Source: Bacteroidota bacterium (GTDB taxonomy: Bacteria > Bacteroidota > Bacteroidia > Chitinophagales > BACL12). From it: a stretch of 64,000 bases of DNA. A model generated the notes under the pieces. That model did no database searches, had not been told where the DNA came from, and saw only the letters and a program-made list of their open reading frames with translations. Both the position numbers and the translations under genes were made by a program. This document shows, in pieces, positions 25,895 through 34,018 of this stretch (positions within the stretch are counted from its first letter, which is position 1; each line of letters starts with the position of its first letter). The DNA is taken from the NCBI GenBank assembly GCA_016706865.1, contig JADJIS010000002.1:1426001-1490000 (forward strand), written 5' to 3'.

Positions 25895-27751
25895 ATGCGT
25901 ATTTACTTTACACTTTTGTGCTCTGTATTCCTTTTGTATTGTAAGGCGCAACCAAAGCCCGGTGCTGTTTTGATCGCAGCAGGCTTTACCGAGCCGGTTG
26001 ATATTGTTCACGCAGGCGACGATCGATTATTCATAGTTGAACGGACCGGGAAGATCAAAATATTGTTTCCCGACAGTTCTGTAACTACTTTTTTAGATAT
26101 TACCTCAAACGTGGGATCAGAAGGAGGTGAGCAGGGCTTACTGGGACTGGTTTTTCACCCTGAATATGCCACAAACGGCTATTTTTATGTGAATTATACC
26201 GATTTGTTGGGAGATACCCATATTTCGCGATTTTCAGTGAGTGGTGCCGATCCGGATGTTGCGGATCCATTTTCTGAGTTGAATTTGATATTTTTGGATC
26301 AACCGGCGGCCAATCACAATGGGGGTGATCTCAATTTCGGGCCGGATGGCTATTTATACATTTTTATGGGTGATGGTGGTGGGGCAGGACATAACAGATC
26401 CCAACAGATCATCGATAATAAATTCGGAAAAATTTTGCGTTTGGATGTTGATGGAGGAACACCTTATACAATCCCATCCGATAATCCTTATGTTGGAATT
26501 CCGGGTGATGATGAGATATGGGCAATTGGTTTGCGAAATCCATGGCGATGCAATTTTGATCGTTTAACCGGTGATCTGTTTCTTGCAGATGTAGGTTCTG
26601 AAAGTTGGGAAGAAATTAATGTAATTAAGTCCGACACCGCCGAATTTTTTAATTTCGGATGGAAATGTTATGAAGGAAATATGTTGCGGCCCGGTCCTCT
26701 TTGTGATACTATAATCGCGGATTTTGATTTTCCGGTTTTTGTTTATCCGCATGATATAGATTCGGGAGGATTTGCAATAACCGGAGGATTTGTTTATCGC
26801 GGATCAGAATTTCCGGATCTTTATGGAAAATATATTTTCTGTGATTATGTGAGTGGAAATTTTTGGACCATGGAAGAAAATGCTTCCGGATTTTGGACAA
26901 CAGAATTCTATGGATATGTAGTTGACCATATCACTTCTTTTGGTGAAGATGTAAATGGTGAATTATTTGCCTGTGTAAATCAAACCGGAAATATTTATAA
27001 AATAATTGATAACTGCGAAAGTTTTAATTTATCTGCTGCAATTACAGATGCATCTGCATCTACTATTAATAATGGCGCTGTAGATCTTATTTTGTCGGGT
27101 GGGCAATCACCCTTTACATTCAATTGGAGCAACGGTTCTACCACGGAAGATATTTCTTCTTTATTTGCCGGTGAATATAATGTAATTGTTAATGATAATA
27201 TCGGATGTTCAAAATTATTAACCACAACTGTCGATAATTTATGCGGTCCGGCCACTGGAATTATTTCCACTCCATCCACAAATTCCGTAAATATTAATTG
27301 GGATGATGTTGGTTCGGTTGGATATAGAATTTTTTATAAACCTGTAGGTCCCGGTTCTTTTACTCAAATTAATACCCCTGTTTCCAATATTAATATCAGT
27401 GGTTTAATTCCTTCCACAAATTATACCTTTAAAATAAAAAATAAATGTCCCGGAGCTCCGGGAATTTTTACAACAAATGGAAATTTCACCACTCTTCCAC
27501 TAAAAAATGATGGAGGAGATGTTGAAAATTCTATTATTATTTATCCTAATCCTGCTAATGATATAATTTATTATAATGGATTAACAGAAATGAATTTAAT
27601 TTCAGTTTCTGATATAAATGGTAGAATTGTTAAATCACAGGTTGCAGAAATAAATGGCTTCATGGAAATTGCAGATATTGCAGCGGGTATTTACATTATT
27701 AAATTCAAGAGTGAGTCCGGTGAAATGATATACAAATTCGTTAAGAAATAA
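25895..27751 (+). CDS. PQQ-dependent sugar dehydrogenase-like protein with SprB repeat, FN3 and T9SS tail (copy 1)
   Basis: About 618 residues from ATG 25895 (an in-frame TTG at 25853 is less likely). A signal peptide precedes a six-bladed glucose/sorbosone dehydrogenase propeller (about 20-380) with GGEQGLLGLVFHPEYA, NHNGGDLNFGPDGYLYIF and GLRNPWRCNFDRLTG. Next come a SprB-type repeat (GGQSPFTFNWSNGSTTEDI), a fibronectin III-like domain and a T9SS type A tail (IYPNPANDIIYYNG, YKFVKK). It should oxidise an aldose with PQQ outside the cell; the NHNGG His is the likely catalytic base. It is followed 111 bp later by a close paralogue. Confidence 0.85.
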   Translation: MRIYFTLLCSVFLLYCKAQPKPGAVLIAAGFTEPVDIVHAGDDRLFIVERTGKIKILFPDSSVTTFLDITSNVGSEGGEQGLLGLVFHPEYATNGYFYVNYTDLLGDTHISRFSVSGADPDVADPFSELNLIFLDQPAANHNGGDLNFGPDGYLYIFMGDGGGAGHNRSQQIIDNKFGKILRLDVDGGTPYTIPSDNPYVGIPGDDEIWAIGLRNPWRCNFDRLTGDLFLADVGSESWEEINVIKSDTAEFFNFGWKCYEGNMLRPGPLCDTIIADFDFPVFVYPHDIDSGGFAITGGFVYRGSEFPDLYGKYIFCDYVSGNFWTMEENASGFWTTEFYGYVVDHITSFGEDVNGELFACVNQTGNIYKIIDNCESFNLSAAITDASASTINNGAVDLILSGGQSPFTFNWSNGSTTEDISSLFAGEYNVIVNDNIGCSKLLTTTVDNLCGPATGIISTPSTNSVNINWDDVGSVGYRIFYKPVGPGSFTQINTPVSNINISGLIPSTNYTFKIKNKCPGAPGIFTTNGNFTTLPLKNDGGDVENSIIIYPNPANDIIYYNGLTEMNLISVSDINGRIVKSQVAEINGFMEIADIAAGIYIIKFKSESGEMIYKFVKK

Positions 27752-27862
27752 ATAATTTACCAAAATACTTGTTTACTAATATATTTTTCTATTTTCGTAT
27801 CGAAATAATATTTTAGCTCCTGACTCCCACACGACATTTAACTCACTTTAAAAGACAATTTT

Positions 27863-29755
27863 ATGCAAATGAATTTACGAAAATTATGCGCACTTACAGC
27901 TATTGCACTTTGCGCTCACATCTCTGTGAATGCGCAGGTTGTGGAACATCCACACATTGACCTCGAACTAGTGCCTTCACCTGGTTTTAATTCCCCTGTT
28001 GACATTGCAAATGCAGGCGATTCAAGACTTTTCATTGTGGAGCGCACCGGTTATATCAGAATTTTAAATACCGATGGAACCAGCTCTTTATTTATGGATA
28101 TTGATGCGAAAGTAAAATCATCCGGTGGAGAGCAAGGGCTTTTAGGATTAGCTTTTGACCCTAATTATGCTGCGAACGGATACTTTTATGTGAATTATAC
28201 CAATAATACAGGAACAGGAAATACTGTTGTTGCAAGATATACGCGCAATGCTGTAAATCCAAATATTGCGGATGTTGCGAGTGAGGTCATAATTATGACC
28301 ATCGTTCAACCATTTACAAATCACAATGGTGGAAATTTGGAATTCGGACCTGATGGATATTTATATATCGGTACCGGTGATGGCGGAAGTGGTGGAGATC
28401 CGGGCAATCGTGCACAGGATATCACTGATCAAAAATTAGGTAAGATGTTGCGTATTGATGTCAGCTCACTTCCATATACAAATCCTGCCACAAATCCTTT
28501 TATAGGTATTACCGGTGATGATGAAATTTGGCAATATGGTTTAAGAAATCCATGGCGTTTTTCTTTCGATAGAGAAACAGGTGATCTTTGGATCGGAGAT
28601 GTTGGACAAGGTGCATGGGAAGAAGTTAATTTTCAACCGGCATCATCAACAGGTGGAGAAAATTGGGGCTGGAGATGTTATGAAGGAAATGCGGTTTATG
28701 ATGGTGCAGGTTGTGCCGGTGCAGGTTCATACGATTTCCCGATTTATGTTTATAATCACACTTTTGCTTTAGGAGGATATGCAATTACGGGTGGTTATGT
28801 TTATCGCGGAACTCAATATCCAGGTATGGTTGGATATTATATTTTCTGTGATTATGTTTCTGGTAATTGGTGGACCACAGTTTCCAACGGAGTAGGTGGA
28901 TGGACATCAGTGAAAGAACCATTTACACAAGATGATATTTCAACATTTGGAGAAGGTGCTGATGGAGAAATTTATTGCGCTTCTTTATCCGGCGGAGAAA
29001 TTTATCATGTTGTTGATGCATGTGGTGATTTTGAACTTTCCACTTCTGTTACTAATGCAAATTTTGGTTTAAATAATGGAGCGATCGATCTTACAGTAAC
29101 CGGTGGAAATGCTCCTTTTAGTTATGCATGGAGTAATGCTGCAACTACAGAGGATATTTCTTCGTTAATGGCAGGAAGTTATTCTGTAACGGTTACAGAT
29201 GCCATAGGTTGTACACGTTTAGCGACCGTAACCGTAAGTTCTGTATGCGGACCACTTCCATCCATCTCAATAACCGGATTAAGCTCAACAACTGCAAGTT
29301 TCGATTGGATTGATGAAGGTGTTGGAAGTTATAAAGTACAATACAGACCAGCTGCAGGCGGCGCATGGACAAATTCCATGGTTGCAACAAGTAATGTTAC
29401 CCTTGCAGGACTAACTCCGGCAACTGCTTATAAATTAAAAGTGAGTTATACTTGTCCGGGTGGAACTAAATATTCCAAAAGCAAAAATTTCAGCACACCT
29501 GCACGTTTAGGAACAGAAGAAATTATTGCTCCCGAAATTATTCCCAATCCTGGTTCAGGATTATTTAATGTTTTAAATCTTGACAATAAAACAACTATCC
29601 GAATATTCGATATTACCGGCCAACTCACCGGCGAATTTTCCGGCCAAACAAATGCAACATTAGATCTGACAAATTATGCAGAAGGAATGTATTTTGTGCA
29701 GTTTGTGAAGGAGAATAATGTGGTGAGTGTGCAGCAACTGATTATTGCGAGATAA
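27863..29755 (+). CDS. PQQ-dependent sugar dehydrogenase-like protein with SprB repeat, FN3 and T9SS tail (copy 2)
   Basis: A 630-residue paralogue of the preceding gene with the same domain order: signal peptide (ALCAHISVNAQ), propeller with GGEQGLLGLAFDPNYA, NHNGGNLEFGPDGYLYIG and GLRNPWRFSFDRETG, a SprB repeat (GGNAPFSYAWSNAATTEDI), an FN3-like domain and a T9SS tail (IIPNPGSGLFNV, AEGMYFVQF). Calcium/PQQ loops (GDGGSGGDPGNRAQD) are better kept than in copy 1. The tandem copies probably arose by duplication and may differ in substrate. The gene ends at a terminator. Confidence 0.86.
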   Translation: MQMNLRKLCALTAIALCAHISVNAQVVEHPHIDLELVPSPGFNSPVDIANAGDSRLFIVERTGYIRILNTDGTSSLFMDIDAKVKSSGGEQGLLGLAFDPNYAANGYFYVNYTNNTGTGNTVVARYTRNAVNPNIADVASEVIIMTIVQPFTNHNGGNLEFGPDGYLYIGTGDGGSGGDPGNRAQDITDQKLGKMLRIDVSSLPYTNPATNPFIGITGDDEIWQYGLRNPWRFSFDRETGDLWIGDVGQGAWEEVNFQPASSTGGENWGWRCYEGNAVYDGAGCAGAGSYDFPIYVYNHTFALGGYAITGGYVYRGTQYPGMVGYYIFCDYVSGNWWTTVSNGVGGWTSVKEPFTQDDISTFGEGADGEIYCASLSGGEIYHVVDACGDFELSTSVTNANFGLNNGAIDLTVTGGNAPFSYAWSNAATTEDISSLMAGSYSVTVTDAIGCTRLATVTVSSVCGPLPSISITGLSSTTASFDWIDEGVGSYKVQYRPAAGGAWTNSMVATSNVTLAGLTPATAYKLKVSYTCPGGTKYSKSKNFSTPARLGTEEIIAPEIIPNPGSGLFNVLNLDNKTTIRIFDITGQLTGEFSGQTNATLDLTNYAEGMYFVQFVKENNVVSVQQLIIAR

Positions 29756-29780
29756 GGGAGATAAATTATTCATTTTTAAA

Positions 29781-29812
29781 AGCTGCTTCCATTTGGGGGC
29801 AGTTTTTTTTTT
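29781..29812 (+). terminator. terminator after sugar dehydrogenase pair
   Basis: Stem CTGCTTCC (29783-29790)/GGGGGCAG (29795-29802) with two G-U pairs, loop ATTT, then ten T. Confidence 0.8.
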
Positions 29813-29920
29813 GACCTAAAATGTCCTTGCAATTGTAAATTCTCCGCCTAAAAAATAAACCTGGAACCCTGATTAGTAGGGACATTATTATAGAAAAATT
29901 TCAATGAAAAATTCTACGCT

Positions 29921-30185
29921 AACCCCGGGTAGGGGTGGCATTATTTTAGAAAAAAGTAAATGAGAAATCACGGTAACCCCGGTTAGGGGTGGCATTATAT
30001 CCCACCCAATAAATAAGCACATCTACTAAAACAAATTATATTTAATGTAGTGTTTTTAAAATATCGTTTTTGCAAATCAATTACGTATTTTGTGTTATGG
30101 GATATAATGCCACCCCTTTCCGGGGTTAAATTCCTTTACTATTGAAGGTTGTACTATAATAATGTCACCCCTACCCGGGGTTTAC
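29921..30185. repeat. nested double inverted repeat
   Basis: Outer arms 29921-29945 (AACCCCGGGTAGGGGTGGC...) and 30160-30185. Inner arms 29974-30004 (TAACCCCGGTTAGGGGTGGC...) and 30097-30128. Inner and outer arms are also related to each other. The roughly 90-bp centre is AT-rich with no gene. Flanking GACATTATTATAG (29881) and CTATAATAATGTC (30154) extend the symmetry. Confidence 0.8.
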
Positions 30186-30222
30186 TTTTTCGATCGCAGA
30201 AAATATTAATCGGGATTACAAC

Positions 30223-30912
30223 TCATTCCACTAATAGCGGGCGTACTATCTCATTCCAAACCCCATATCCCTTCTCATTCATATGTAATTTATCATCATA
30301 AAAATAAGTAGTATCCGGCCGTCCATCGGGAGTAAGCATTCGCGAATAAATATTTGCAAAGGTGATATTACTTTGTTGTGCTGAATAAACTGCAACCATA
30401 GTATTAAATGCAATAATTTTATGCATCATATTTATTTTGGAGGGGCTCGGTTTCAAAGAAATATATATAATGGGAACATCTGTATATTTATTTCTGATGA
30501 CAGAAATTAAATTCACAAACCGCGAGAAAACAATTTCGGGGGATATTGTATCAACCGCAGCAAAATCATTTTCACCACAATAAATTACGATCTGTTTTGG
30601 ATCGTATTTTAATATCACATCATCGGCATAATTTATTACATCCTCAAAAGTAGAACCGCCAAATCCCCGATTTAAAATTGGATACCCAACAAAAGCACTA
30701 TCCAATTTGATCCAGTTTTTTATCGACGAACTTCCAATAAACAGAATCGGATTTTGAGGCAACTGACCAACAGTATCCACCTGACGATAATAATTGATCT
30801 CCGGATCAAAATTTCCCGACGCGGTCATTTGCCCCGATACATCTCCATGAATTCTGAACAATAAAAAAAGACTCGCTATTTTATATCTTATATTCTTAAA
30901 TAATTTCATCAT
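30223..30912 (-). CDS. SGNH/GDSL-family hydrolase
   Basis: About 229 residues from ATG 30912 (GTG 30924 and ATG 30909 also possible). Block I is ILFIGSSSIKNW, with Ser near residue 61-62 as nucleophile; block II Gly is in NRGFGGST; block III is YCGENDF (GxND); block V is YYDDKLHMNEKGY-like with the Asp-x-x-His pair. This is the platelet-activating-factor acetylhydrolase-like branch that often deacetylates carbohydrates. A hydrophobic N-terminal segment suggests export. It stands alone between two repeat-rich spacers. Confidence 0.82.
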   Translation of the reverse strand: MMKLFKNIRYKIASLFLLFRIHGDVSGQMTASGNFDPEINYYRQVDTVGQLPQNPILFIGSSSIKNWIKLDSAFVGYPILNRGFGGSTFEDVINYADDVILKYDPKQIVIYCGENDFAAVDTISPEIVFSRFVNLISVIRNKYTDVPIIYISLKPSPSKINMMHKIIAFNTMVAVYSAQQSNITFANIYSRMLTPDGRPDTTYFYDDKLHMNEKGYGVWNEIVRPLLVE

Positions 30913-31016
30913 TTTGTGTTTCACCTCTAGACCAATAATAAACGGATGCTATGAACTTATAATTTTAGAAAGGTAAAATTAATTAAAACCCTAGACCTAA
31001 CATCTTTTGGAACTTT

Positions 31017-31525
31017 CACCTCGCAGGTTAGAAAATCGACCTACCAGGTTTTTTTTAACCTGTGAGGTCTGATTTTCGGGATGGAGATCAAGAAGCTTCA
31101 TTTTGCCATAAATTTAGATCTCATCTTGCCGACCTTCCAGGTTAGAAAATCGACCTTCCAGGTTTTTTTTAACCTGGCAGGTCTGATTTTCGGGTTGCAG
31201 TGAAAAAATTTCATCTTACGCTAAACTTAGATTAAGTCCTGCCGACCTTCCAGGTTTGGGAAACCTTGAAGGTCTACATTTTTTAACCTGGCAGGTCTGA
31301 TTTTCGTGATGGAGATCAAGAAGCTTCATTTTGCCATAAACTTAGATTACATCCTGCCGACCTTCCAGGTTAGAAAATCGACCTACCAGGTTTTTTTAAC
31401 CTGTGAGGTCTGATTTTCGGGATGGAGTAAAAAATTTCATCTTACGCTTAACTTAGATCACACCCTGCTGAACTTCCAGGTTTGGGAAACCTGGTAGGTC
31501 TACATTTTTTAACCTGGCAGGTCTA
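31017..31525. repeat. tandem array of about 113-bp palindromic units
   Basis: Units begin at 31017, 31131, 31244, 31359 and 31470 (last one partial), each starting with a version of GACCTTCCAGGTT. Two versions occur. A-type continues AGAAAATCGACC and later GATCAAGAAGCTTCATTTTG; B-type continues TGGGAAACCT. Each unit can form hairpins through ACCTNCCAGGTT/AACCTGGNAGGT. Units 1, 2 and 4 are A-like; 3 and 5 are B-like. Confidence 0.85.
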
Positions 31526-31532
31526 CCAAATT

Positions 31533-31550
31533 TATCGTATCATTGCGATA
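31533..31550 (+). promoter_or_regulatory. candidate ArsR operator over the -7 region
   Basis: TATCG (31533-31537) and CGATA (31546-31550) form an inverted repeat around TATCATTG, which is a 7-of-8 match to the -7 box. It lies 12 bp before the arsR ATG, where an autorepressor would bind. Confidence 0.4.
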
Positions 31551-31561
31551 TAATTACAACC

Positions 31562-31891
31562 ATGGGATTAGCCAAAATTGAAGATTTTACCATACGGGAA
31601 AACAAGATTGCCCAATTTGCCAAGGCATTGGCGCATCCTGCTCGTATTGCCATTCTTCAGCTATTGCTGAAAAAACAAACTTGTTATTGCGGGGATATTG
31701 TGGAAGAAATGCCCTTATCACAATCCACTGTTTCGCAGCACCTTAAGGAACTAAAAAATGCAGGTTTGATCAAGGGAACCATCGATGGGGCCAAAATTTG
31801 TTATTGTATTGATGAAATCGTCTGGGAACAGGCACAGCATTACCTCGTGGCGCTTTTGAAAACGCCGGTTCAGACAAATAAATGCTGCTGA
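31562..31891 (+). CDS. arsR: ArsR-family metalloregulator
   Basis: A 109-residue winged-helix repressor. The core KALAHPARIAILQLLLKKQTCYCGDIVEEMPLSQSTVSQHLKELKNAGLI is the standard ArsR fold, seen here in pieces. Cys41 and Cys43 (TCYCGDI) sit at the helix used for As(III) sensing. Further Cys pairs at 80/82 and at the very C-terminus (108/109) may add thiol ligands. It should repress the operon until arsenite binds. Followed by arsC, an aquaporin and a small membrane protein in the same orientation. Confidence 0.9.
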   Translation: MGLAKIEDFTIRENKIAQFAKALAHPARIAILQLLLKKQTCYCGDIVEEMPLSQSTVSQHLKELKNAGLIKGTIDGAKICYCIDEIVWEQAQHYLVALLKTPVQTNKCC

Positions 31892-31911
31892 AATGATTGT
31901 ACAAATATTAG

Positions 31912-31923
31912 CGTAATATTACG
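31912..31923. promoter_or_regulatory. 12-bp perfect palindrome between arsR and arsC
   Basis: CGTAATATTACG is a perfect palindrome 35 bp before the arsC ATG. It may be a second regulator site or an internal promoter control. Confidence 0.35.
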
Positions 31924-31957
31924 ATTGTATTAATTTATAAGAAAAACTCAAAAAAAA

Positions 31958-32389
31958 ATGTCACCAATAAAAGTTTTATTTCTATGTGTGCACAATAGTG
32001 CAAGGAGCCAGATGGCGGAAGCTTATTTGAAAAAATTTGGAGGTTCTGCCTTTGAAGTGGAAAGTGCAGGATTGGAACCCGGAAAATTAAATCCTCTTGC
32101 AATTGCAGTGATGCAGGAGGATGGAATTGATATTTCAAACAATCCGACAAAAGATGTTTTTGGAATGTATAAGGATGGAAAATTATTTAATTATGTAGTA
32201 ACAGTTTGCGACGCACATAATTCAGAACGTTGTCCTGTATTTCCGGGAATTACAACACGTATAGGTTGGGAGTTTGATGATCCTTCCTCTTTTACAGGTA
32301 CACAGGAAGAAAAGTTGGAAAGAACACGTGTCGTAAGAGATCAGATAAAAGCTTCGGTTAAACAATTTATTCAGGACAGAAATCTTTAA
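31958..32389 (+). CDS. arsC: arsenate reductase, LMW-phosphatase type
   Basis: A 143-residue enzyme that reduces arsenate to arsenite. The phosphatase loop C10-VHNSAR-S (FLCVHNSARSQMAEA) binds the oxyanion. Cys84 (VTVCDAH) and Cys92 (ERCPVFPG) are the redox relay cysteines of the thioredoxin-coupled class. GWEFDDPSSFTG supplies the Asp-Pro acid. Length and motifs are complete. It lies 66 bp after arsR and 3 bp before the aquaporin gene, so the operon is clear. Confidence 0.92.
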   Translation: MSPIKVLFLCVHNSARSQMAEAYLKKFGGSAFEVESAGLEPGKLNPLAIAVMQEDGIDISNNPTKDVFGMYKDGKLFNYVVTVCDAHNSERCPVFPGITTRIGWEFDDPSSFTGTQEEKLERTRVVRDQIKASVKQFIQDRNL

Positions 32390-32392
32390 TAA

Positions 32393-33055
32393 ATGAAACG
32401 ATATCTTGCTGAATTTATTGGCACTTTTGCTTTGGTATTTTGTGGTACGGGTGCAATAATTATCAACGAACAAAGCGGTGTTATTTCTCATGCAGGAATT
32501 GCAATTACTTTCGGATTAATTGTTATGGTAATGATATATGCTGTCGGAAATATTTCCGGTGCGCATTTTAATCCTGCGGTGACAATTGCATTTACTGCTG
32601 CAAAAAAATTTCCACTCGATCAATTATCACAATATATAATTGCGCAGGTTGGTGGGGCCGTACTCGCTTCATTAATTTTAAAATTTCTTTTTCCCGAAAA
32701 TATTTTATTGGGAACCACACTTCCTTCAGGAACTGATTTGCAAAGTTTCGTTTTGGAAATTATTCTCACCTTCTTTTTAATGTTTGTAATAATTAATGTT
32801 GCACATGGTTCTAAAGAACAAGGCATGTTCGCCGGACTTGCAATTGGTTCCACTGTTCTATTGGATGCCATGTTTGCCGGACCAATTTCCGGCGCATCCA
32901 TGAATCCCGCCAGATCATTTTCCCCAGCTTTAATTTCAGGAGAATTCTCGCATTTATGGATATACCTTACCGCCCCAATAATTGGTGCTCTCCTTGCAGT
33001 TTTACTTCATAATATCCTCACAAAACCAGATGCAATTAAATTGCAGTCAAATTAA
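32393..33055 (+). CDS. aquaporin/aquaglyceroporin of the arsenic operon (AqpS-like)
   Basis: A 220-residue MIP-family channel with six helices and both half-helix NPA motifs (GAHFNPAVT and GASMNPARS), starting KRYLAEFIGTFALVF. In some bacteria, such as Sinorhizobium meliloti, an aquaglyceroporin replaces the ArsB pump. Arsenite made by ArsC then leaves down its gradient. The order arsR-arsC-aquaporin here fits that arrangement. The Arg after the second NPA is kept. It begins 3 bp after the arsC stop. Confidence 0.9.
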   Translation: MKRYLAEFIGTFALVFCGTGAIIINEQSGVISHAGIAITFGLIVMVMIYAVGNISGAHFNPAVTIAFTAAKKFPLDQLSQYIIAQVGGAVLASLILKFLFPENILLGTTLPSGTDLQSFVLEIILTFFLMFVIINVAHGSKEQGMFAGLAIGSTVLLDAMFAGPISGASMNPARSFSPALISGEFSHLWIYLTAPIIGALLAVLLHNILTKPDAIKLQSN

Positions 33056-33262
33056 ATGAAAAAACTTTTAATCAAAAATAAGTTGGCATTTATTTTTCTA
33101 TTAATTTGTATTACTGCAATATCAAGTTGTATTCTATTTAAGAATTCTGAAAAAATGAATTATATCATTACCTATCCGCTTGCAATAATCGGTTGGGTCG
33201 TGTTTTTTATTTTGGTGAGGAAAGGGAGAAGGTTTGAAGTTAAGAAGGATGATTTGGAATAA
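33056..33262 (+). CDS. small two-helix membrane protein at end of ars operon
   Basis: A 68-residue protein whose ATG directly follows the aquaporin stop codon with no gap, so it is almost surely translated from the ars mRNA. Two hydrophobic helices (about 9-27 and 36-56) flank a short polar loop with ILFKNSEK, and the C-terminus is charged (KGRRFEVKKDDLE). One Cys (SSCILF) lies in or near helix 1. No family recognised. A helper role for the channel or a coincidental passenger are both possible. Confidence 0.65.
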   Translation: MKKLLIKNKLAFIFLLICITAISSCILFKNSEKMNYIITYPLAIIGWVVFFILVRKGRRFEVKKDDLE

Positions 33263-33335
33263 CATTAGCGTAAATTAATTAGCCGGTAAGTCGGAAAGTT
33301 CGATAAGTAAGCGGGAAGAGATTTTAGGGGGAATT

Positions 33336-33508
33336 AAAATTATAATTCCTATTGGTGATTTTTTAGGCCACGAAGGGACAAAGAACACAAAGGTACACGA
33401 AGAAGATTTCGTTGGAATAAAATCTTAATTTCCTATTGATATTTTTTTAGGCCACTAAGGCACAAAGAACACAAAGGTTACACGAAGAGGTTTTCGTTGA
33501 AATAAAAT
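33336..33508. repeat. two tandem copies of an about 85-bp repeat
   Basis: Both copies contain TTTTTTAGGCCAC, AAGAACACAAAGGT and ACACGAAGA, then TTTCGTTG and AATAAAAT. A partial third start follows (TTAATTTCTAATT). A degenerate inverted copy is at 2274-2323. Confidence 0.75.
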
Positions 33509-33602
33509 TTTAATTTCTAATTAAAAATAAATTATTTCCTATGGCTTTTCGAGTGATATTTAATAAATTTTCAATGGAATGAATTCGTTCAGGGTTGTCA
33601 CC

Positions 33603-33826
33603 GGGCCTCATCAGGTGGCTTTAATATCCCTTGTGTGCAGCCACAATTAATCAAATTTTCAAATGATAAAAGAATTGAGCGAAAATCAGCGCCACCATCA
33701 GGAAAAAATTAATATTTTAATATGAAATTAATTAATAATTCGGTAGAATAATTTCCAATTTAGGTGTGGCGCCTTTTTCGCTCGGGGTGGCAAACACTAG
33801 GGATATTTAAGCCGACTGATGCAGCC
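33603..33826. repeat. interrupted long inverted repeat
   Basis: Outer arms match between about 33603-33643 (TAATATCCCTTGTGTG) and 33784-33826 (CACTAGGGATATT). Inner arms match between 33676-33695 (GAGCGAAAATCAGCGCCACC) and 33762-33783 (GGTGTGGCGCC...TTCGCTC). The left arm has a roughly 30-bp extra segment. MITE-like; no gene inside. Confidence 0.65.
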
Positions 33827-34018
33827 CTTGATTTTTGGTGCTACCTTTTTATCAAGAAAAAGGTAGCGAAGTTTCATGCGAACGATTACTATTAATTCAA
33901 TCCGAAAATTTTCTTAAATAGATTTATTAATCAAAGTTATATTAATTAACTTTCATAAAATTGGATTCAAATGTTTCAATGTTACAGACTCACCACTCGC
34001 TATTCACCACTCACCATC

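Larger units (their letters stand above)
30913..31561. other. repeat-filled spacer upstream of arsR
   Basis: About 650 bp, mostly occupied by the tandem array at 31017-31525. The arsR promoter/operator lies at the right end. No gene seen. Confidence 0.7.
33263..34018. other. repeat-rich noncoding region
   Basis: About 750 bp with a tandem 85-bp repeat (33336-33508), a large interrupted inverted repeat (33603-33826), a hairpin CTACCTTTTT/AAAAAGGTAG (about 33841-33865) and a CACCACTC simple tract near 33990-34018. No gene seen. Confidence 0.65.

Noticed and set aside
31017..31525. CRISPR-like array
   Set aside because: The period is about 113 bp, the units share sequence throughout and there are no unique spacers of equal length; no cas genes lie nearby.
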